A DNA stretch of 64,000 nt, taken from NCBI RefSeq assembly GCF_964355755.1, contig NC_092673.1, forward strand, positions 14,637,001 to 14,701,000, in the 5' to 3' direction. The translations under genes and the position numbers were made by a program. The notes under the pieces were generated by a model. The model was not told the origin of the DNA. It saw only the letters and a program-made list of their open reading frames with translations, and made no database searches. Each line of letters begins with the position of its first letter. The stretch's first letter is position 1. The stretch is from Antedon mediterranea. Lineage: Eukaryota; Echinodermata; Crinoidea; Comatulida; Antedonidae. Positions 44,420 through 57,738 of the stretch are shown here, one piece after another.

Positions 44420-46065
44420 ATGTTGATATTTTTGTTTCACTTTATATTACAGATAGCACCATTTATAGTCCGACCACTTTGTCATATTTTTAACGTATCC
44501 ATTTTTACTGGAATTTTTCCTACAGCACTTAAAATAGCTAAAATTATCCCTATTTATAAAAAAGATGCCACATTATTTCTAACTATCGTCGGATCGGACA
44601 TCGTTAATCTATATAATAGGCTCATTGATTTTTTAAACACTAATGATATGGTTTTCGTAAAGAACATTCAACTGACCTAGCATTACTAGATATCTGCAAC
44701 AAAATCTTCTCTGCTAAATCTAAAAAAACACACCGTTGGAGTCTTTATAGATTTATCGAAAGCCTTCGACACTATTAATCATACCATTATTTAAAAATAT
44801 ATAAACTTGAACATTATGGCATTAGAGGACTCTCTCTTCTAGTATTATCAAATTATCTTTACGATAGAAAACAGTTTACATATTTTAATTTACTTACAGT
44901 ACTTGCCTGTAAACTGCGGGGTACTACCATGTAAATGATATCTGAGTTATTAAATTATATATTAGGCCTATGTGCTGATGATACAAATATGTTTTTTCCA
45001 TAAAAATATTAATACACTTTTTGAAACACTTAACAGGGAATTACTGTATGTCTCAGATTGGTTCAAGACTAATAAACTATCGTTGAATATGGATATTTAT
45101 TTTTATATTTTTTTATATTTCGCAAGTGACTGAAGACACGTCGAGGAAATAATAATTTAAAAATCAAAATTGATAATCTTTTGATTAAAGAAAAACAACA
45201 TTTTCTTGGAATCACAATTGACACCAAAATGAACAGGAAGCAGCAATTTCTAAAATATGTGTGGTGTCAATGAATATGGGGGTAATTTTACCAACAAATA
45301 TTCTTTTTTCATTTTATAATACCATAGTTCTTCCATGTTTGTGGTATTGTAACTAATTGTTATAGAGAACTGTTACAATGCCCATTGACTAATACGGAAA
45401 CAACAAAGTTGGACAATCTCTTTAAATTACAGAAAAAGCGCTTCATAGGCCTATTTGTTCTAAATCAACTTATCTAGCCCAAGCACTTTTTTCTAAATAT
45501 AAAACATTAAATATATTTGATATCAATAGTCTGCAATCTCCCTTGTTTATATACAAATACGAAAAAAATAAACTCCCAAATCATTTAATAACTACTTTAT
45601 GAAAGACAGTCATGGTCATAATACACGCAATTCAAATGATTATCTTTTAACTAAATGTACAAATAATTTGATCAAGAACTCTATTAAATACCATGGAGCT
45701 AAATTATGGAATCCATGTAGATATTAAAACTTCAAATTTAAATTAGTATACAATAACTATTTACTTTCTAGATATGATGAACGTTAAATATATATTTTAT
45801 AAGACTAGTTAAGATCGAAAATAGAAATCGTAGCTTTGTTTGTAATTTTGTTTTTTCGTATTTAATGTTATATCTTGGGGTGGGTCAAACTTAAAGTCTT
45901 TCTGACTTATATGACTCTCCCCCCACATGATTGAACTACTTTTTATTGTATTTATCTGCAATTTCATTTATTAACAGATTAGTTTAACATTATGTCATTG
46001 TGTATATCATGTATTTTATAATATTGTGGAAATGAATTGAAATTGAATTATTATTGAATAAAATG
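44420..46065 (+). pseudogene. Decayed LINE (non-LTR reverse transcriptase), fuller copy
   Basis: Frames read IAPFIVRPLCHIFNVSIFTG, FPTALKIAKIIPIYKKDA, then after a shift FIDLSKAFDTINH (RT motif A region, about 44730), and later LYVSDWFKTNK. Stops and shifts throughout. It ends in the aattgaaattgaattattattg tail near 46060. The internal part is what copy 1 deleted. Confidence 0.78.
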
Positions 46066-47404
46066 ACATTAAGACACAGGTCTTCGTGTTCGTGTGGATC
46101 TGTTGTCACAAATAATTTAAACAGTAAGCTTTTCAGTGACGTATACGGAACATTTAGAGAATTTCCCCAGCGATTTTCCATACTTGTGGTAATTTTGATT
46201 ACCGGATTTCGTATAGACAGTGAAATAGTACTATAGGCGTTTTTCTGTTACGATTTCAGGACAAAATGTAGGCATTTATAAACTGCAAACATGTGCATGG
46301 AATATACTGTGTAGGCATACTGTTATCATTGCATAACGTAATAGATAGACGAGGTGGTACAATTATCTAGATATTACCGATCATACTGGTGTAATAGAAA
46401 CTAACAAATAATATTTCCGGCTTTCCGTCATTTTTCGGCTTCAACCAAAAATCAGTAGTATTATTTAAATTTCTTCAAATATTATCATTATACATAAAAT
46501 ACATTATCATTATACATAAAAGGTTCAGTTAAATGTTTAGTTTGAAATTGCACCCGATTCATATAAACATTGCAGCAGGGAGTTTTGAACTCCCTGATTG
46601 CAGTAGGCCTATACCTCAAGGAGGTCATTATATAGGCCTACAGTGGCTAACGATTCAATACCTTAAAAACTTGTTGGCTTGATAGAACAAATCTGCAGTA
46701 ATAAATCGATAAAACGTTGCCAGTGGAAAGAATGTTATGTTAACAACGGCAATAGATTTTCCGAAAAGTACATCATTTGTCTCAAGTCTGTAAACAGTAG
46801 GGAGAATTTTGATTTAGCCTTGTCAGGAGAGACCTCTGGCATATCCAGATACTTTAAATGTTCATAAACACAACCTTAGATGAGTACATTTCAGTATCCG
46901 GATAAACTCATGTATCACCCAGCCAGTGAAGTGCATTGGCAATCATTAGATAAATCAAGCAGCGATTAATAGGCCTAATATCCTTGGCGTGCTCACTGAA
47001 AATCCTGGATATTCGAAATTTTATGATGAGTTTTGTCTGTAAACTGGATTTATAACTGCCAATAGCATTAGACCAATCTGTCTCGCTATGTAATGGCTAA
47101 TTTCTGATGTATCCTTTTCAATTGTTTCTGTGAAATACCGAAAATCAATTATTAAATTACCACTTGCTGATATGAAGTCACAACCGCTCAATAAAAAATG
47201 CTCCGATTAGAGAGAACAAAATTAGTATTTCAATTCGGTTCAGCGACTTATAGAATCTGTGTCAATTTTGAGTAAGGTACTTATTGCCAAGTACAGTAGC
47301 TATGAGCATGGTACACATGTAAATTATAAGTATGAATATTTGTATATTTGTATATAATTGTATAGCAGTAAACACATTGCGTTTGATTATATAATTTAAC
47401 TCTG

Positions 47405-48600
47405 TCATACCATGGAGACTCCATGGTCATATATTATGGTAGCGATGCATAAAAGTACCACAGCTATTATCAATACGATCCAAAAACATCGATTGTAAAG
47501 AGAGCTTCTTTGCATAGACTGTACGTGATTTAAGGTTTCATTTGATATTGTTGTAGCATGTGCTCTGTTACCTGATTGATAGATTTCTATATTCGTTGTA
47601 TTATCAAAATAGAAACACGTCAAATAGTGTAGTAAAATACTTACAGCCAAAATGTTATACTTTTTGGAAAATGGTCGGAGAATATTCTCAGTAATGTTTG
47701 AATAGAAGTATGTACAAATATTTGGTTGTAGAACCATAAATCGCCAGAATTTTTAATTAACGGATTTAAACGTTTCAGTTCCTGACATATTCAGGGTTTA
47801 TTTCAAGTGCAATACAACTTCTTTCTCAAGCTGAGAATATTTGCAGTCATAGTTAAGATGAATGCATATTAAAATAAAGAGCAGTTCTTGAAACAAGAAC
47901 TTCTGAAACTTTTGAACAACTTGACATGAAAAATCGCAAATAGCACCTGCATACAGTTTGATACTATAAAGATAATTTGTCGATATTTCGATGTGTTTTT
48001 AGAAAGTAAAGCCACACATCTACTATTAACTACGATGTATGTCATTGATAGAACTACATTGCAAATACCAAATATATAAACACTTATGATCGGAAGACGC
48101 TTGGTTGCTAATTTCTCTTGACGGATGGTATTGCAGAAGTGGCTAACGTTCAGTGGAAGTCGTGTTTTCGAAGACATCGGATAAGGTCTAACTCATGCCA
48201 TAGTCTCTTTTTTTCGCAGAATGTATAGGCCTATCATCATTACTATTGAAACCGAGTAACTAAGAATACGAATCCAATCTGTAGTATCCTCATGTACAGT
48301 ATAACGACTACTACTGTAGACAGCAAATATAAAAGCAGTGTAAATTGAAATGATACAGAAATATACAATCATTGCTGTAACACAACCATCTTCAACTAAA
48401 CAGCCATCACTTTCTCGATCAGCAATGCTTCATTGCATGATGTTAATGTTGCATTTAAAGAAGACATCACCTCTGCGTCACTTTCCATTAACCAGTTTCG
48501 ATTTTCTGCCACCGTTGCATTCGCATAAAAGTTATCATACTCTCGACCTCTTTCATCACCTGACACACACATATACATAGTATTCTGCAGATAAGACAGA
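47405..48600 (-). pseudogene. Membrane-protein remnant, copy 2 (possibly otopetrin-like)
   Basis: Minus-strand frames 48578-48396, 48177-47869 and 47737-47405 correspond to the three frames of copy 1. Here the N-terminal frame is broken (a T lost near 48430, A7 instead of A9 near 48212, a deletion near the start codon). The same donor gct|gtaagt follows RPFSKKYNILA near 47645. Non-functional; a tail of a former gene. Confidence 0.4.
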
Positions 48601-48957
48601 TCTCCCTGCTGATCTTCTTCATCAAAATTCAGCTTTCCTCAAAATTTCGATTTCCTTCTAGTATTTCGTTTGAGGAAGAAGACAATATTGTAAGACGTTT
48701 CCACGTAGGAAATGTTTCACATATATCAAAATAATGGGTTGTGTTTACACCCTTTGATATAAAGTTTACGATACACAACGTATATTAGTTCTGAAAAGAA
48801 CTGTTGAGTTTCTTGATATGTTGAGTTTTATCAATATGCTTTGATGAGGAAAGACTTACAAAAGGCATCTTCTATCGATATAAGGATTTAGTCTTTTAGA
48901 CACAATTTGTCAGGAATTCAATTCAATTAGACACACCTACAAAACAGTATAATAATA

Positions 48958-49990
48958 TTTGTTTTATTTGTAGAATTCTTGTTACAAGCAAAACGTTTTT
49001 AAAAATAAGTAAACAAGAAGTCTATCAAATAAAAACCAGTAAATGTTTACTTATTTTAAGAAAAGTATTGCTTGAAACAAGAATTCTATCAAATTAAAAT
49101 TCGTAAATTCTTACTTATATTGGGAAAAAAATTGCTTGAAACAAGAATTCTATAAAATATAAATCCTTAAAAATTTATTTTAAGAACGATAAATGAATAC
49201 TCATTTTAAGTAGGCCTAATATTTTACTTAAATAAATAAATTCAAGAATGTTATAAAACATAATATTAATATTAACAATACTGTTATTTTCATTAAGAAC
49301 TACAATTTACATGACATTAGGTACAATAATATATACAACTTCTTTAAAACAAACTTGTTTTTATTAATAATAAAATGCCATCAAAAGAAAACTTAAAAAC
49401 ATTAAAATGGTAAAATACAAATTTCGTAAAATTCTTCTCCCGCACCTGTGCTTTAAACTATTAGGTGTCTTTAAATTTATTAATGTATACTAATGATGAT
49501 TCAACAGCCTTTGTCAAGTGTACAGGTGTGTCTTCATTACAAATCACTAACTGTTAAAGGATAGTGAGGCCTACTTCTTTTCATTTTTGATAATCGAAAT
49601 CCAGAAGGTAAAAAGTGGAGAGGAGAGTAACTAGAGCCTCATCTAATTTTGCTTTCTTTGTAGTTAGAATTGTTTGCTCAACTTTAATGTAGGCCATTTC
49701 TGTGTCCAAAAGCAATACCGGCATATTACCTGATCGGCGTGAAGACCAGGATTCTGGATCTTTATTCATGTTCCTAAACATGAAAAGAGATTATTATAGT
49801 TTTAGTTATTACTGTATTTAAAATATGTGTAACATCATCAACTAATTGGGTACGGTGTGGTTTTAGAGTCCTATATCTTGGGCGGTAAACACAAAAACAT
49901 GACGCAATATTAGAACGGTGGTAAGAATAACTTTTCATTATAAGACATAAGGGTGGGTGGAATATGCATTTGAACTTTTTAATCACAAAT
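48958..49990. other. AT-rich spacer with a short tandem repeat and a possible exon
   Basis: About 48965-49190 contains three diverged ~85 bp repeats carrying acaagaattctatcaaat. The rest is AT-rich. A possible terminal exon lies at 49581-49773 (-). Confidence 0.5.
49581..49773 (-). CDS. Possible terminal exon of an unknown protein
   Basis: Acceptor tttcatgtttag before GAACATGAATAAAG. The frame continues MPVLLLDTEMAYIKVEQTIL and ALVTLLSTFYLLDFDYQK, then stops. The 'L-x-x-LLSTFYLLDFDYQ' ending recalls C-termini of uncharacterised, often transposon-linked proteins of marine animals; no name can be given. No upstream exon was found. Confidence 0.3.
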
Positions 49991-50345
49991 CTCGGGTGGA
50001 AACAAGGTAAAAGGTCAAAAGTTGTATTTCCTGCCAACTTTCAAAAATATGTTTCATTAAATCTTATATAAATATGGATATTCTGAACAATTTATGACAA
50101 AAATAAAGTCTTTATGACCAGGGGTTACCGAGATATGACCCTCGGGTGGAAATAATGTCAAAGGTCAAAAGTGATATTTTTCATCAAATTTCAAAAATAT
50201 TTTTCATTAAAGCTAATATAAATATAGATACTCCGAACAATTTAAAACAAAAATAAAATCGTTATGACCATTGGTTACCGAGATATGACCCTTATGTAAA
50301 AACGAGGTCAAAGGTCAAAAGTCGTATTTCCGGTCATTTTGTATG
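49985..50345. repeat. 'aaaggtcaaaagt' minisatellite, three ~125 bp units
   Basis: Units contain ggtcaaaggtcaaaagt, ttcaaaaatatgtttcatta, gaacaatttatgacaaaaat, gaccaggggttaccgagata. Related units recur at 54240-54400 and 56420-56720. Confidence 0.85.
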
Positions 50346-51076
50346 AAAATGTTTTATTATAGTACTTAACTGCGTTAAGCTGGATAACTTCTTTTTTATC
50401 AAATCGTGTACAGCGTGCTGTATATAATAGTACAGGCTATATGTGACATTTATCCTATGTAACCTTGAAAAAATTCTAATAAAAGGTCTTTTGGTATTTT
50501 CTTGTAGCTTTAGGTGTGAATAAATACCAAACAATTTTTGCAGCCTTCTAGTTGCTGCGTTAGTGAGATATTGAGGGTCAAAGGTCAGTGACCTTTTTGT
50601 GGCATTTGATGGCTCATAACTCCTCAATTCCTGGGTTTAAAAAGACAACTGTGGTGTCTACATCTATGTTTTAGTGGTCAAACAACAAAATAAAGTTTTT
50701 GCAAATTTCGGGTTACTTGTGCCATTGGTCAGATAGTCGGGTCAAAGGTCATTGACCTTTATTCATTACTAACTACTACTAGTTTAGGACCTGGGTAAGA
50801 TTTGTATGCATTCAATTTAGGAGAGAATATCTCAACTGTTATAGGATAATTAGACCCCAAGGAACAACATGGGATATGTGCCCCCGTTATCGGGGGCGAA
50901 CATGCCCAAAATCGGAGGCAAAGGTTAGAAATGTGTGGTTGTTATATCTCGACAACCAAATCATACAGATTTGCTTTTGGTGTCAAATTGTTCAGAAAAT
51001 ACATATTTATATTCAGTCTAACACAACGTTTACCCCAAAAAATGACCGGAAATGCTTTTACTGACCTTTGACCAAA

Positions 51077-52788
51077 CTTACTTACTTAATGTCATCCCAC
51101 TATTAAGTGGGTGCCATGATAATTTGTCTCCACACATCTCTATCAAGCATGCTCTTTCTCAGTTCACTCAGGTCTAGTTTGGTATCTTTCAACAGAATGT
51201 CGAGCGAAGTCAGTTGAGGTCTTCCCTCTTTCCTTTTCTCTTCTGGTTCCCAAAGGAGAACTCTTGAGGCAGGCTCAGAGCTTCTCATAACATGACCGGC
51301 AAGGCCCATGCGACGTCTTTGAATGATGGTCGTAAGACGGGGAAGGTTGGCATATAGTGTCTTGTTGGTGGCGTGTGAGGACCATGGGATGTTTTGGACT
51401 TTCCTCAGCATGCGGGTGTATGCTCCATCCAATGATTTTGAGAGCGATGAAGTAAGACTCCATGTCTCACAGCCGTAAAGAAGAATGGCTTCAACTGTTG
51501 ACTTAAAGAGGCGGATTTTTGTGGACTTGTTGATACGAGATGCCCATATTTTTGAAAGACTGTTCAGCGCACCCCATGCTTGACCAAGTCTTGCTTCGAC
51601 ATCATGGTTAGTGGAAGAACAGTAGCTTCCGAGGTACTTGAAATCCTCTACTTGTTCTATTGCTGATCCATCCAGTGCGAGAGTTATAGAAGGTGATGAG
51701 GGGTTTAAATGTATGAATTGGGTCTTCTTGATGTTTAAGTATAAACCTATAGCTTGTGTGGCTTGTTGAATTCTGTGCAGTAGATTTTCGGCAGCATGTA
51801 TGGAATCTTCAAGAATGGCGATGTCATCGGCAAAGTCCAGGTCTGGTAGTACTTCAGCTGGATGTCTTCTACTACGGCGGAGGGTGAGACCGTCTGATGA
51901 TGTAGTTGCTGATCGCACTACATAGTCAAGGCAGACAATAAACAAGAATGGAGCAAGAGGGTCTCATGGAACTACGCCAGAGTCGATGTTGAAGCAATCA
52001 GTCTCACCATCTGGAGTCAGGACAACTGCTGATGTATTGATATACATTACTCTGATGGCTTCTACAATTTTATGAGGGATGCCGTATGCTAAGAGGATCT
52101 TCATCATGATGTTGCGATTGATGGAATCGAAGGCTTTGCGAAAGTCAATAAAGATAATGACTGCCTCTTTGTGATGGTTCTTAACCTCTTCAACAATTCT
52201 CCTCAGTGCAAGAATGTGCGTAGTTGTTGATCGTGCCTGACGAAAGCCATTCTGGTTGGGGCGTAAAACTTCATTAATCACAGGACGTATCCTATTTAAA
52301 ATCAGGCGATTGTAGATCTTTGCAGCCAATTGTGATAATGAAATACCCCTGTAGTTATCTGGTTTTGAAAGATCACCTTTTTTCGGGATATGAACGAAAT
52401 TCCCCATTCTGATGGCCTGTTTCCATCAAGAATTTGATTGCAGAAAGAAGTGAGAGCTTTCTGGGTGCCAGGTAATTTCCATATTTCGATGGGAAGACCG
52501 TCAAGACCAGGTGCTTTGCCAGATTTTATCTGTTTGCAGGCAATTGACACCTCAGCCTCGGAGAACCTCTCGGAGCTTATCTGGTGGTTAAGTTGAAGAT
52601 TTTGACGATATCCATGTCATCTACCACTGAAGTCTCCACCGATAGTAGTTTGTGGAAGTGAGTTTTCCATGCTAGGAGACGATCCTCTCCCATGATGCAG
52701 GCACTTTGAGATCTCTTCCCTGAGAGTTGTTTGACAAGTTGCCATGCAGATCTTAAGCTGTTGGCCGATGCTGGTTGATCGAAAAAAA
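51077..52788 (-). mobile_element. 5'-truncated LINE with 8 bp target duplication
   Basis: TGACCAAA flanks both ends (51069-51076, 52789-52796) and the uninterrupted site survives in the opposite arm near 54240. On the minus strand: KSGKAPGLDGLPIEIWKLPG, then after a frameshift IPKKGDLSKPDNYRGISL, IIFIDFRKAFDSINR, a stop at the GVVP motif (normally GVPQGD), APFLFIVCLDYV, the FADD active-site motif LPDLDFADDIAIL, and a C-terminal YLGSYCSSTNHDVEARLGQAW and WSSHATNKTLYANL block. It ends in a short TAAG repeat. One frameshift and at least one stop make it inactive. Confidence 0.9.
51103..51945 (-). CDS. LINE reverse transcriptase C-terminal half
   Basis: 280 residues: RT palm with DFADDIAI (about residue 36), thumb, and C-terminal domain ending DLSELRKSMLDRDVWRQIIM. 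It is the longest intact part of the LINE at 51077-52788 but lacks motif A and the nuclease. Not expected to be functional alone. Confidence 0.85.
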   Translation of the reverse strand: MFIVCLDYVVRSATTSSDGLTLRRSRRHPAEVLPDLDFADDIAILEDSIHAAENLLHRIQQATQAIGLYLNIKKTQFIHLNPSSPSITLALDGSAIEQVEDFKYLGSYCSSTNHDVEARLGQAWGALNSLSKIWASRINKSTKIRLFKSTVEAILLYGCETWSLTSSLSKSLDGAYTRMLRKVQNIPWSSHATNKTLYANLPRLTTIIQRRRMGLAGHVMRSSEPASRVLLWEPEEKRKEGRPQLTSLDILLKDTKLDLSELRKSMLDRDVWRQIIMAPT

Positions 52789-52949
52789 TGACCAAAAAAA
52801 AAACACATTTTCTGGTTAAATTATTCTTTAAAATGTCAATGGAGACACTGTATGGTATAAAATGGAAGCATATACAATATGCTACCCATTGCTACCCAAC
52901 TTGTATTGAAATTTTTAATTAGGAATATAACTTTATGGAAAATGTGCAT

Positions 52950-53960
52950 AATTGACTTCAGTATTTAGAATTATTATTAATTTATCTTTATCAACTGGTA
53001 CGACCTTTCCTGATGATTTGAAGTTGGGTCTAGTTACATTTATTTTAAAGAAACCTTCACTGGATCATACTTGCATGGCACATTTTCGATCTATTTCTAA
53101 TGTCGCTTTTTTATCTAATTGATCCTTGAGAAATGCGTTGCTTTAGATCTCATACATTTTCTTGACGACAATAATCTGTTCGACCCTCTTCAATCAGCAT
53201 ATACAAAGCACCACAGTACAGAGTCAGCCATTCTCAAGGTGCATAATGATATTATTTTAACTCTGAATAAAGGTAATTGTCTTTTTTCTGTGTACCTCGA
53301 CCTGTCGGCAGCTTCTGATACCATGGACTATTCCATTCTTATTGCAAGACTCTCGTCTATTGGTATCTGTGGATCTGCTCTAAATTGGTTCAAGTCATAT
53401 TTGTCTTCTAGGAAGCAGCAGGTCCGGATTGGTAATGTCAAATCCACCTCTATCGACCTGAAATGCGGTGTTCCTCAAGGATCAATACTGGGTCCAGTAT
53501 TGTTTTTAGTTTACATCTCGCCCATGAGTGATATCATTAAGAGACATTGTGTCCAATATCATGTGTACGCAGATGATACACAACTGTACATCAGCTTTAA
53601 TCCAGCAGAGTTTAATGAGGCGAAATCGGTTATCGAAGCTTGTGTTGTTGATGTTCAGGATTGGCTAACTAAAAACATGCGCTTTTTAAACCTGGTAAAA
53701 CAGAAATCTTATTTCTTCATTCAAAACACTTCAAGAAATTGGCCATTGCTAGAAACATCAATCACATCATTGTTGGAGGTTAGATATATCGGAGTTGTAT
53801 TTGACTCAGCAACGATTATGTCCAGACATATCAACAACATTAGTAAATCTGATACCTACCACCTTCGTAACATAAGATCAATTCGCAAACACACTCCTCG
53901 CTTATTAAACTTGTCCATGCACTAATAACACCACGGTTAGACTACTGCAATGCCATTTTG
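52950..53960 (+). pseudogene. CR1/L2-like LINE fragment (RT domain)
   Basis: The 268-residue frame 53119-53925 holds SAYTKHHSTESAILKVHNDI, LDLSAASDTMDYSIL, CGVPQGSILGPVLFLVYISP and the active-site YADDTQLYIS. Upstream pieces (FPDDLKLGLVTFILKKPSLD) are interrupted. Motif A has SAASDTMDY where SAAFDTVDH is usual. No nuclease. It lies in the loop of the large inverted repeat. Confidence 0.87.
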
Positions 53961-54859
53961 TTTGGTCTACCAAATAAAGAACTTAATAAACTACAACTAA
54001 ATCTTTTCTTTTTTATACCAAATATTTCATTACAACACTAGAATTATTTCACCTAAAATAAACTTACATTAATTTATACTCATTTTTGTCTAAATTTAAT
54101 AAAATATGCATATTTTCCAAAAATAACATCACATAATTAAATACAAGTTGGGTAGCAATGGGTAGCATATTGTATATGCTTTCATTTGATACCATACAGT
54201 GTGTCCATTGACATTTTAAATATTTAACCCGAAAATGTGTTTTTTGGTCAAAGGTCAGTAAAAGCATTTCCGGTCATTTTTTTGGGTAAAAGTTGTGTTA
54301 GACCGAATATAAATATGTATATTCTGAACAATTTGACACCAAAAGCAAATCTGTATGACAAGTGGTTGTCGAGATATAAGAACCACACATTTCTAACCCT
54401 TGACCCCGATTTTGGGCATTTTCGCCCCAGATAACGAATTTGACACATATCCCATATTGTTCCTTGTGGTCAAATTATCCTATAACAGTTGAGATATTCT
54501 CTCCTAAATTGAATGCATACAAATCTTACTCAGGTCCTACACTAGCAGTAGTTATTAATGAATAAAGGTCAATGACCTTTGACCCGACTATCTGACCAAT
54601 GGCAGAAGTAACCCGAAATTTGCAAAAACTTTATTTTGTTGTTTGACCACTAAAACATAGATGTAGAAACCACATTTGTCTTTTTAAACCCAGGAGTTGA
54701 GTTATGAACCATCAAATGCCACAAAAAGGTCACTGACCTTCGACCCTCAATACCTCTCTAACGCAGCAACTAGAAGGCTGCAAAAATTTTTTGGTAATTA
54801 TTGACACCTAAAGCTACAAGAAAATACCAAAAGACCTTTTATTAGAATTTTTTCAAGGT

Positions 54860-56312
54860 CAAACCATATATAGCCTCTACTATAAAGGCAAATCTTCAGA
54901 CTGGTTGCCTGTTAAATCAGGCGTGCCGCAAGGGTCTGTTTTGGGTCCGTTGCTTTTTGTCATGTATGCTAATGACCTTCATCTATACATTACATCTAGT
55001 ATTATACAATACGCTGATGATGTGTTCATTTTTCGCAATGTTTGCACTAGGGATTCAGACCTAAATATTCAAAAAGATCTAACGTCTATTGATTTTTGGG
55101 CAAAATAAAATTGCCTCAAACTGAATCCCAATAAATGCAAATCTATGCGACTTACTTGGAGAAGAGGATATCCCAAACCTATATACAGCATTTCTGATAC
55201 ACTTTTAGATTGTAATGATTCATTAAACATTTTAGGCTGCTCAATACAAAGTAACTTGTCATGGGACAATCAAGTTCAGGATGCAGTATCAAATTGTAAC
55301 CGTCTTATTGGTCTTATACGGTTAATCACATCTAATGCCCCTAGTAGTGTAGCTCTCCATCTTTATAAGACACTTGTGCTGCCATGCTTATATTATTGTT
55401 CTCCGGTGTGGTGGGTGTACCGTAAAAAACATATAAATATGCTAGAATCCGTTCAGAGGAGAGCTACCTGCATGATCTTGAAGAAAGGTTATTTAGATCA
55501 ACATTATATAGATAGAAGAAAGGAGCTAGGTCTAATGTCAGTAGAGAATAGGCGTGATTTCTTAAACATGACATTCATTGCCAATATAATAATTTCTCCA
55601 CGATCTGATTTTATGAGTGAATATGTTGATTCTTTTTTAGTTAATAATCGACACCTAGATATACTCACCTTTCATCATGGTAGAGCTCGTACTGATGCTT
55701 TTAAATACTCAGGCATAGTACGGTTTCCTAAAATGTTTTCAGAACTTGGTGCTACGATCAGAAACAATCTTATTGAAGAGTCGTTTTTTAAGTTTAAACA
55801 CAGTTTAAAGCAACATTTTATAGATTTTTAACTTTTCATATTTTTATTAACATGATTGTACCTACTTTGAATTTTTTAACTTTTTAACTTTATACAATCA
55901 GAATTTTCAACTTTTATAAAATCAGAATTTTTAACTTTTATACAATCAGAATTTAACTTTTATACAATCAGAATTTTTAACTTTTATACATTCATAATTT
56001 TTAACTTTTATTCAATCAGAATTTTTAACTTTTATACAATCAGAATTTTTAACTTTTACACAATCAGATTGTTCAGATAGCAATTGCATTTTTATAACAC
56101 TTTTGTTAACTTTTATTATACCTTATTTTTCTATGTATTTTTCTAAATTTGTTAAATGTCGGTTTTATTGTATCGTTCAAGTTGACAGGGGCTGGTCAAG
56201 CACATCACAAGATGACAGTTTTATACTTTTGCTTTTCCGCTACTCTCCTGTTATACTTATATGTTTGTTTTTTTGCTATGTAGAAAGATTGAAAATAAAA
56301 AATAAAATAAAT
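54860..56312 (+). mobile_element. LINE 3' half with minisatellite 3' UTR
   Basis: Frame 54905-55108: VKSGVPQGSVLGPLLFVMYA and IIQYADDVFIFR (active site). A stop at 55107 (TAA where tryptophan-lysine context ends) separates it from frame 55145-55831, the thumb and C-terminal domain (ILGCSIQSNLSWDNQVQ, SVQRRATCMILKKGYLD, GLMSVENRRDFLNMTFIA). A 24 bp tandem repeat occupies 55870-56080, and the end near 56312 is aaaataaaaaataaaataaa. 5'-truncated and dead. Confidence 0.87.
55870..56080 (+). repeat. 24 bp tandem repeat in LINE 3' UTR
   Basis: About eight units of aacttttatacaatcagaat with small variation, directly after the LINE stop codon. Confidence 0.85.
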
Positions 56313-56319
56313 AGGAAAG

Positions 56320-57420
56320 TGCATATTCTGAACAATATAAGACCAAAATCAAACCTCTATGATCACTCGTTGTCAAGATATAGGTCGAATACAAAAATAA
56401 CCTAAATTATTGCGAAAATCGTTATGCAATAATGTCAAAGGTCAAAAATGATATTTCCCGTCAAATTTCAAAAATATGTTCCATTAAAGCGAATATAAAT
56501 ATGGATATTCTGAACAATTTAAGACAAAAATAAAATCTTTATGACCAGGGGTTACCAAGATATGACCCTTATGTAAAAACAAGGTCAAAGGTCAAAAGTG
56601 GCATTTACGGCCATTTTGAACAAAAACTTTTCATTATAGTACATAGAAATGTGCATATTCTGAACAATTTAAGACCAAAATCAGTCTATCTATGATCAGT
56701 CTTTGTCAAGTATTGTCTATATTTATGATTTTGATAAATCCAAGATGGCCACCAAAATGGCCCCCAAAAAACCCCATGGGACAATATTTCGTCTTGGGAA
56801 CATCAAAAAATGTTAATTACATATATTCAGGATTACAAAAATGTACATTAAAATAATACATCATGAGGGTGCACGGTAACCCCTCCTTCATAATATCACT
56901 TTATGAATTTTAAAACACTAAAAAAAGGCAACTGGTCGCGTCGTTGAAGTTTTAATAATTACACCTATCCTTTGAACAGAATTAATTGCATAAATCACGG
57001 CGAGCTCAGTGAGTTAACTCATTTTAGGCTTATCCCAGGGCTATTGTGCATATAGTTCTCTGTGCCCTGGGACCTGTGAATACCTGGACCACGCCCTTAG
57101 TTATGTAGCATGCCTAGCCCATCAAACAATTATTACGCAATAAACATTAAGCTACATGCTTTGTAATATGAGTAATATGTAGGCCTACACACATATATAA
57201 GTTTAATTTATAGTGAAATAATTAGATATCAAAATAATATTTTTCATACAATAATATCGAGGATTTATATAGCGCCTAATGTTGTGAAACCTCTAAGCGC
57301 TAAACATTATTACCCCAGTCATTTTTTGGATCAAACGCGTTATGGATACATCCAAAATTGAATTGACACATGAAATAAATAATGTCGTACTGTAGTTTTT
57401 GGTATAACAAGTGAGCATCT
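56320..57420. other. Minisatellite remnants and spacer
   Basis: 56420-56720 holds further units of the aaaggtcaaaagt family (ccaggggttaccaagatatg). Then ccaagatggccaccaaaatg and AT-rich spacer with no gene up to the tRNA array. Confidence 0.55.
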
Positions 57421-57522
57421 TCATCTGAGATTTTTAACTAATGTATATATTTAATCGCAACAATACTGGTGACAATATGAACAGTAACAAAATAGCTACT
57501 GGATTCGTGTAAGTGTATAGAT

Positions 57523-57595
57523 GAGGAACTAGCTCAGATGTTAGAGCGCTCGCTTTGCATGTGAAAGGTACCGGGATCAATGCCCGGGTTCTCCA
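57523..57595 (+). tRNA. tRNA-Ala(TGC), unit B1
   Basis: GAGGAAC acceptor (one mismatch); D-loop gatgtta; anticodon stem gtgaa. TGC. Confidence 0.6.
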
Positions 57596-57738
57596 ATAAT
57601 GTTGGTTAAATTTTATTTCCGGTATTGTTACATTTTTTTGCTGAGATTTTTAACTACTATATATATTTTATCTCAACGATACTGGTGACAATATGAACCG
57701 TAATAAAATAGCTACTGGTTTCTTGTAATTCTACATAC

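Larger units (their letters stand above)
44381..48957. repeat. Segmental duplication, copy 2
   Basis: Partner of 4122-7649. It keeps about 1 kb missing from copy 1 (44547-45008, about 46786-46880 and about 46945-47395). Its left edge cuts into a tRNA-Ala unit spacer (tttatttccg|gaagacac). Confidence 0.88.
50460..54866. repeat. Large inverted repeat with insertions
   Basis: Arm 1 is 50460-51076 continued at 52789-52925; arm 2 (complement) is 54126-54866. Landmarks: ggtcagtgacctttttgtgg at 50584 pairs with ccacaaaaaggtcactgacc near 54720; tgctacccattgctacccaa at 52880 pairs with its complement near 54150. A LINE splits arm 1, and another LINE fragment fills the centre. Confidence 0.85.

Noticed and set aside
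49990-56720. CRISPR-like direct repeats
   Set aside because: Units are long (~125 bp), diverged and eukaryotic; no short identical repeats with unique spacers and no cas genes.
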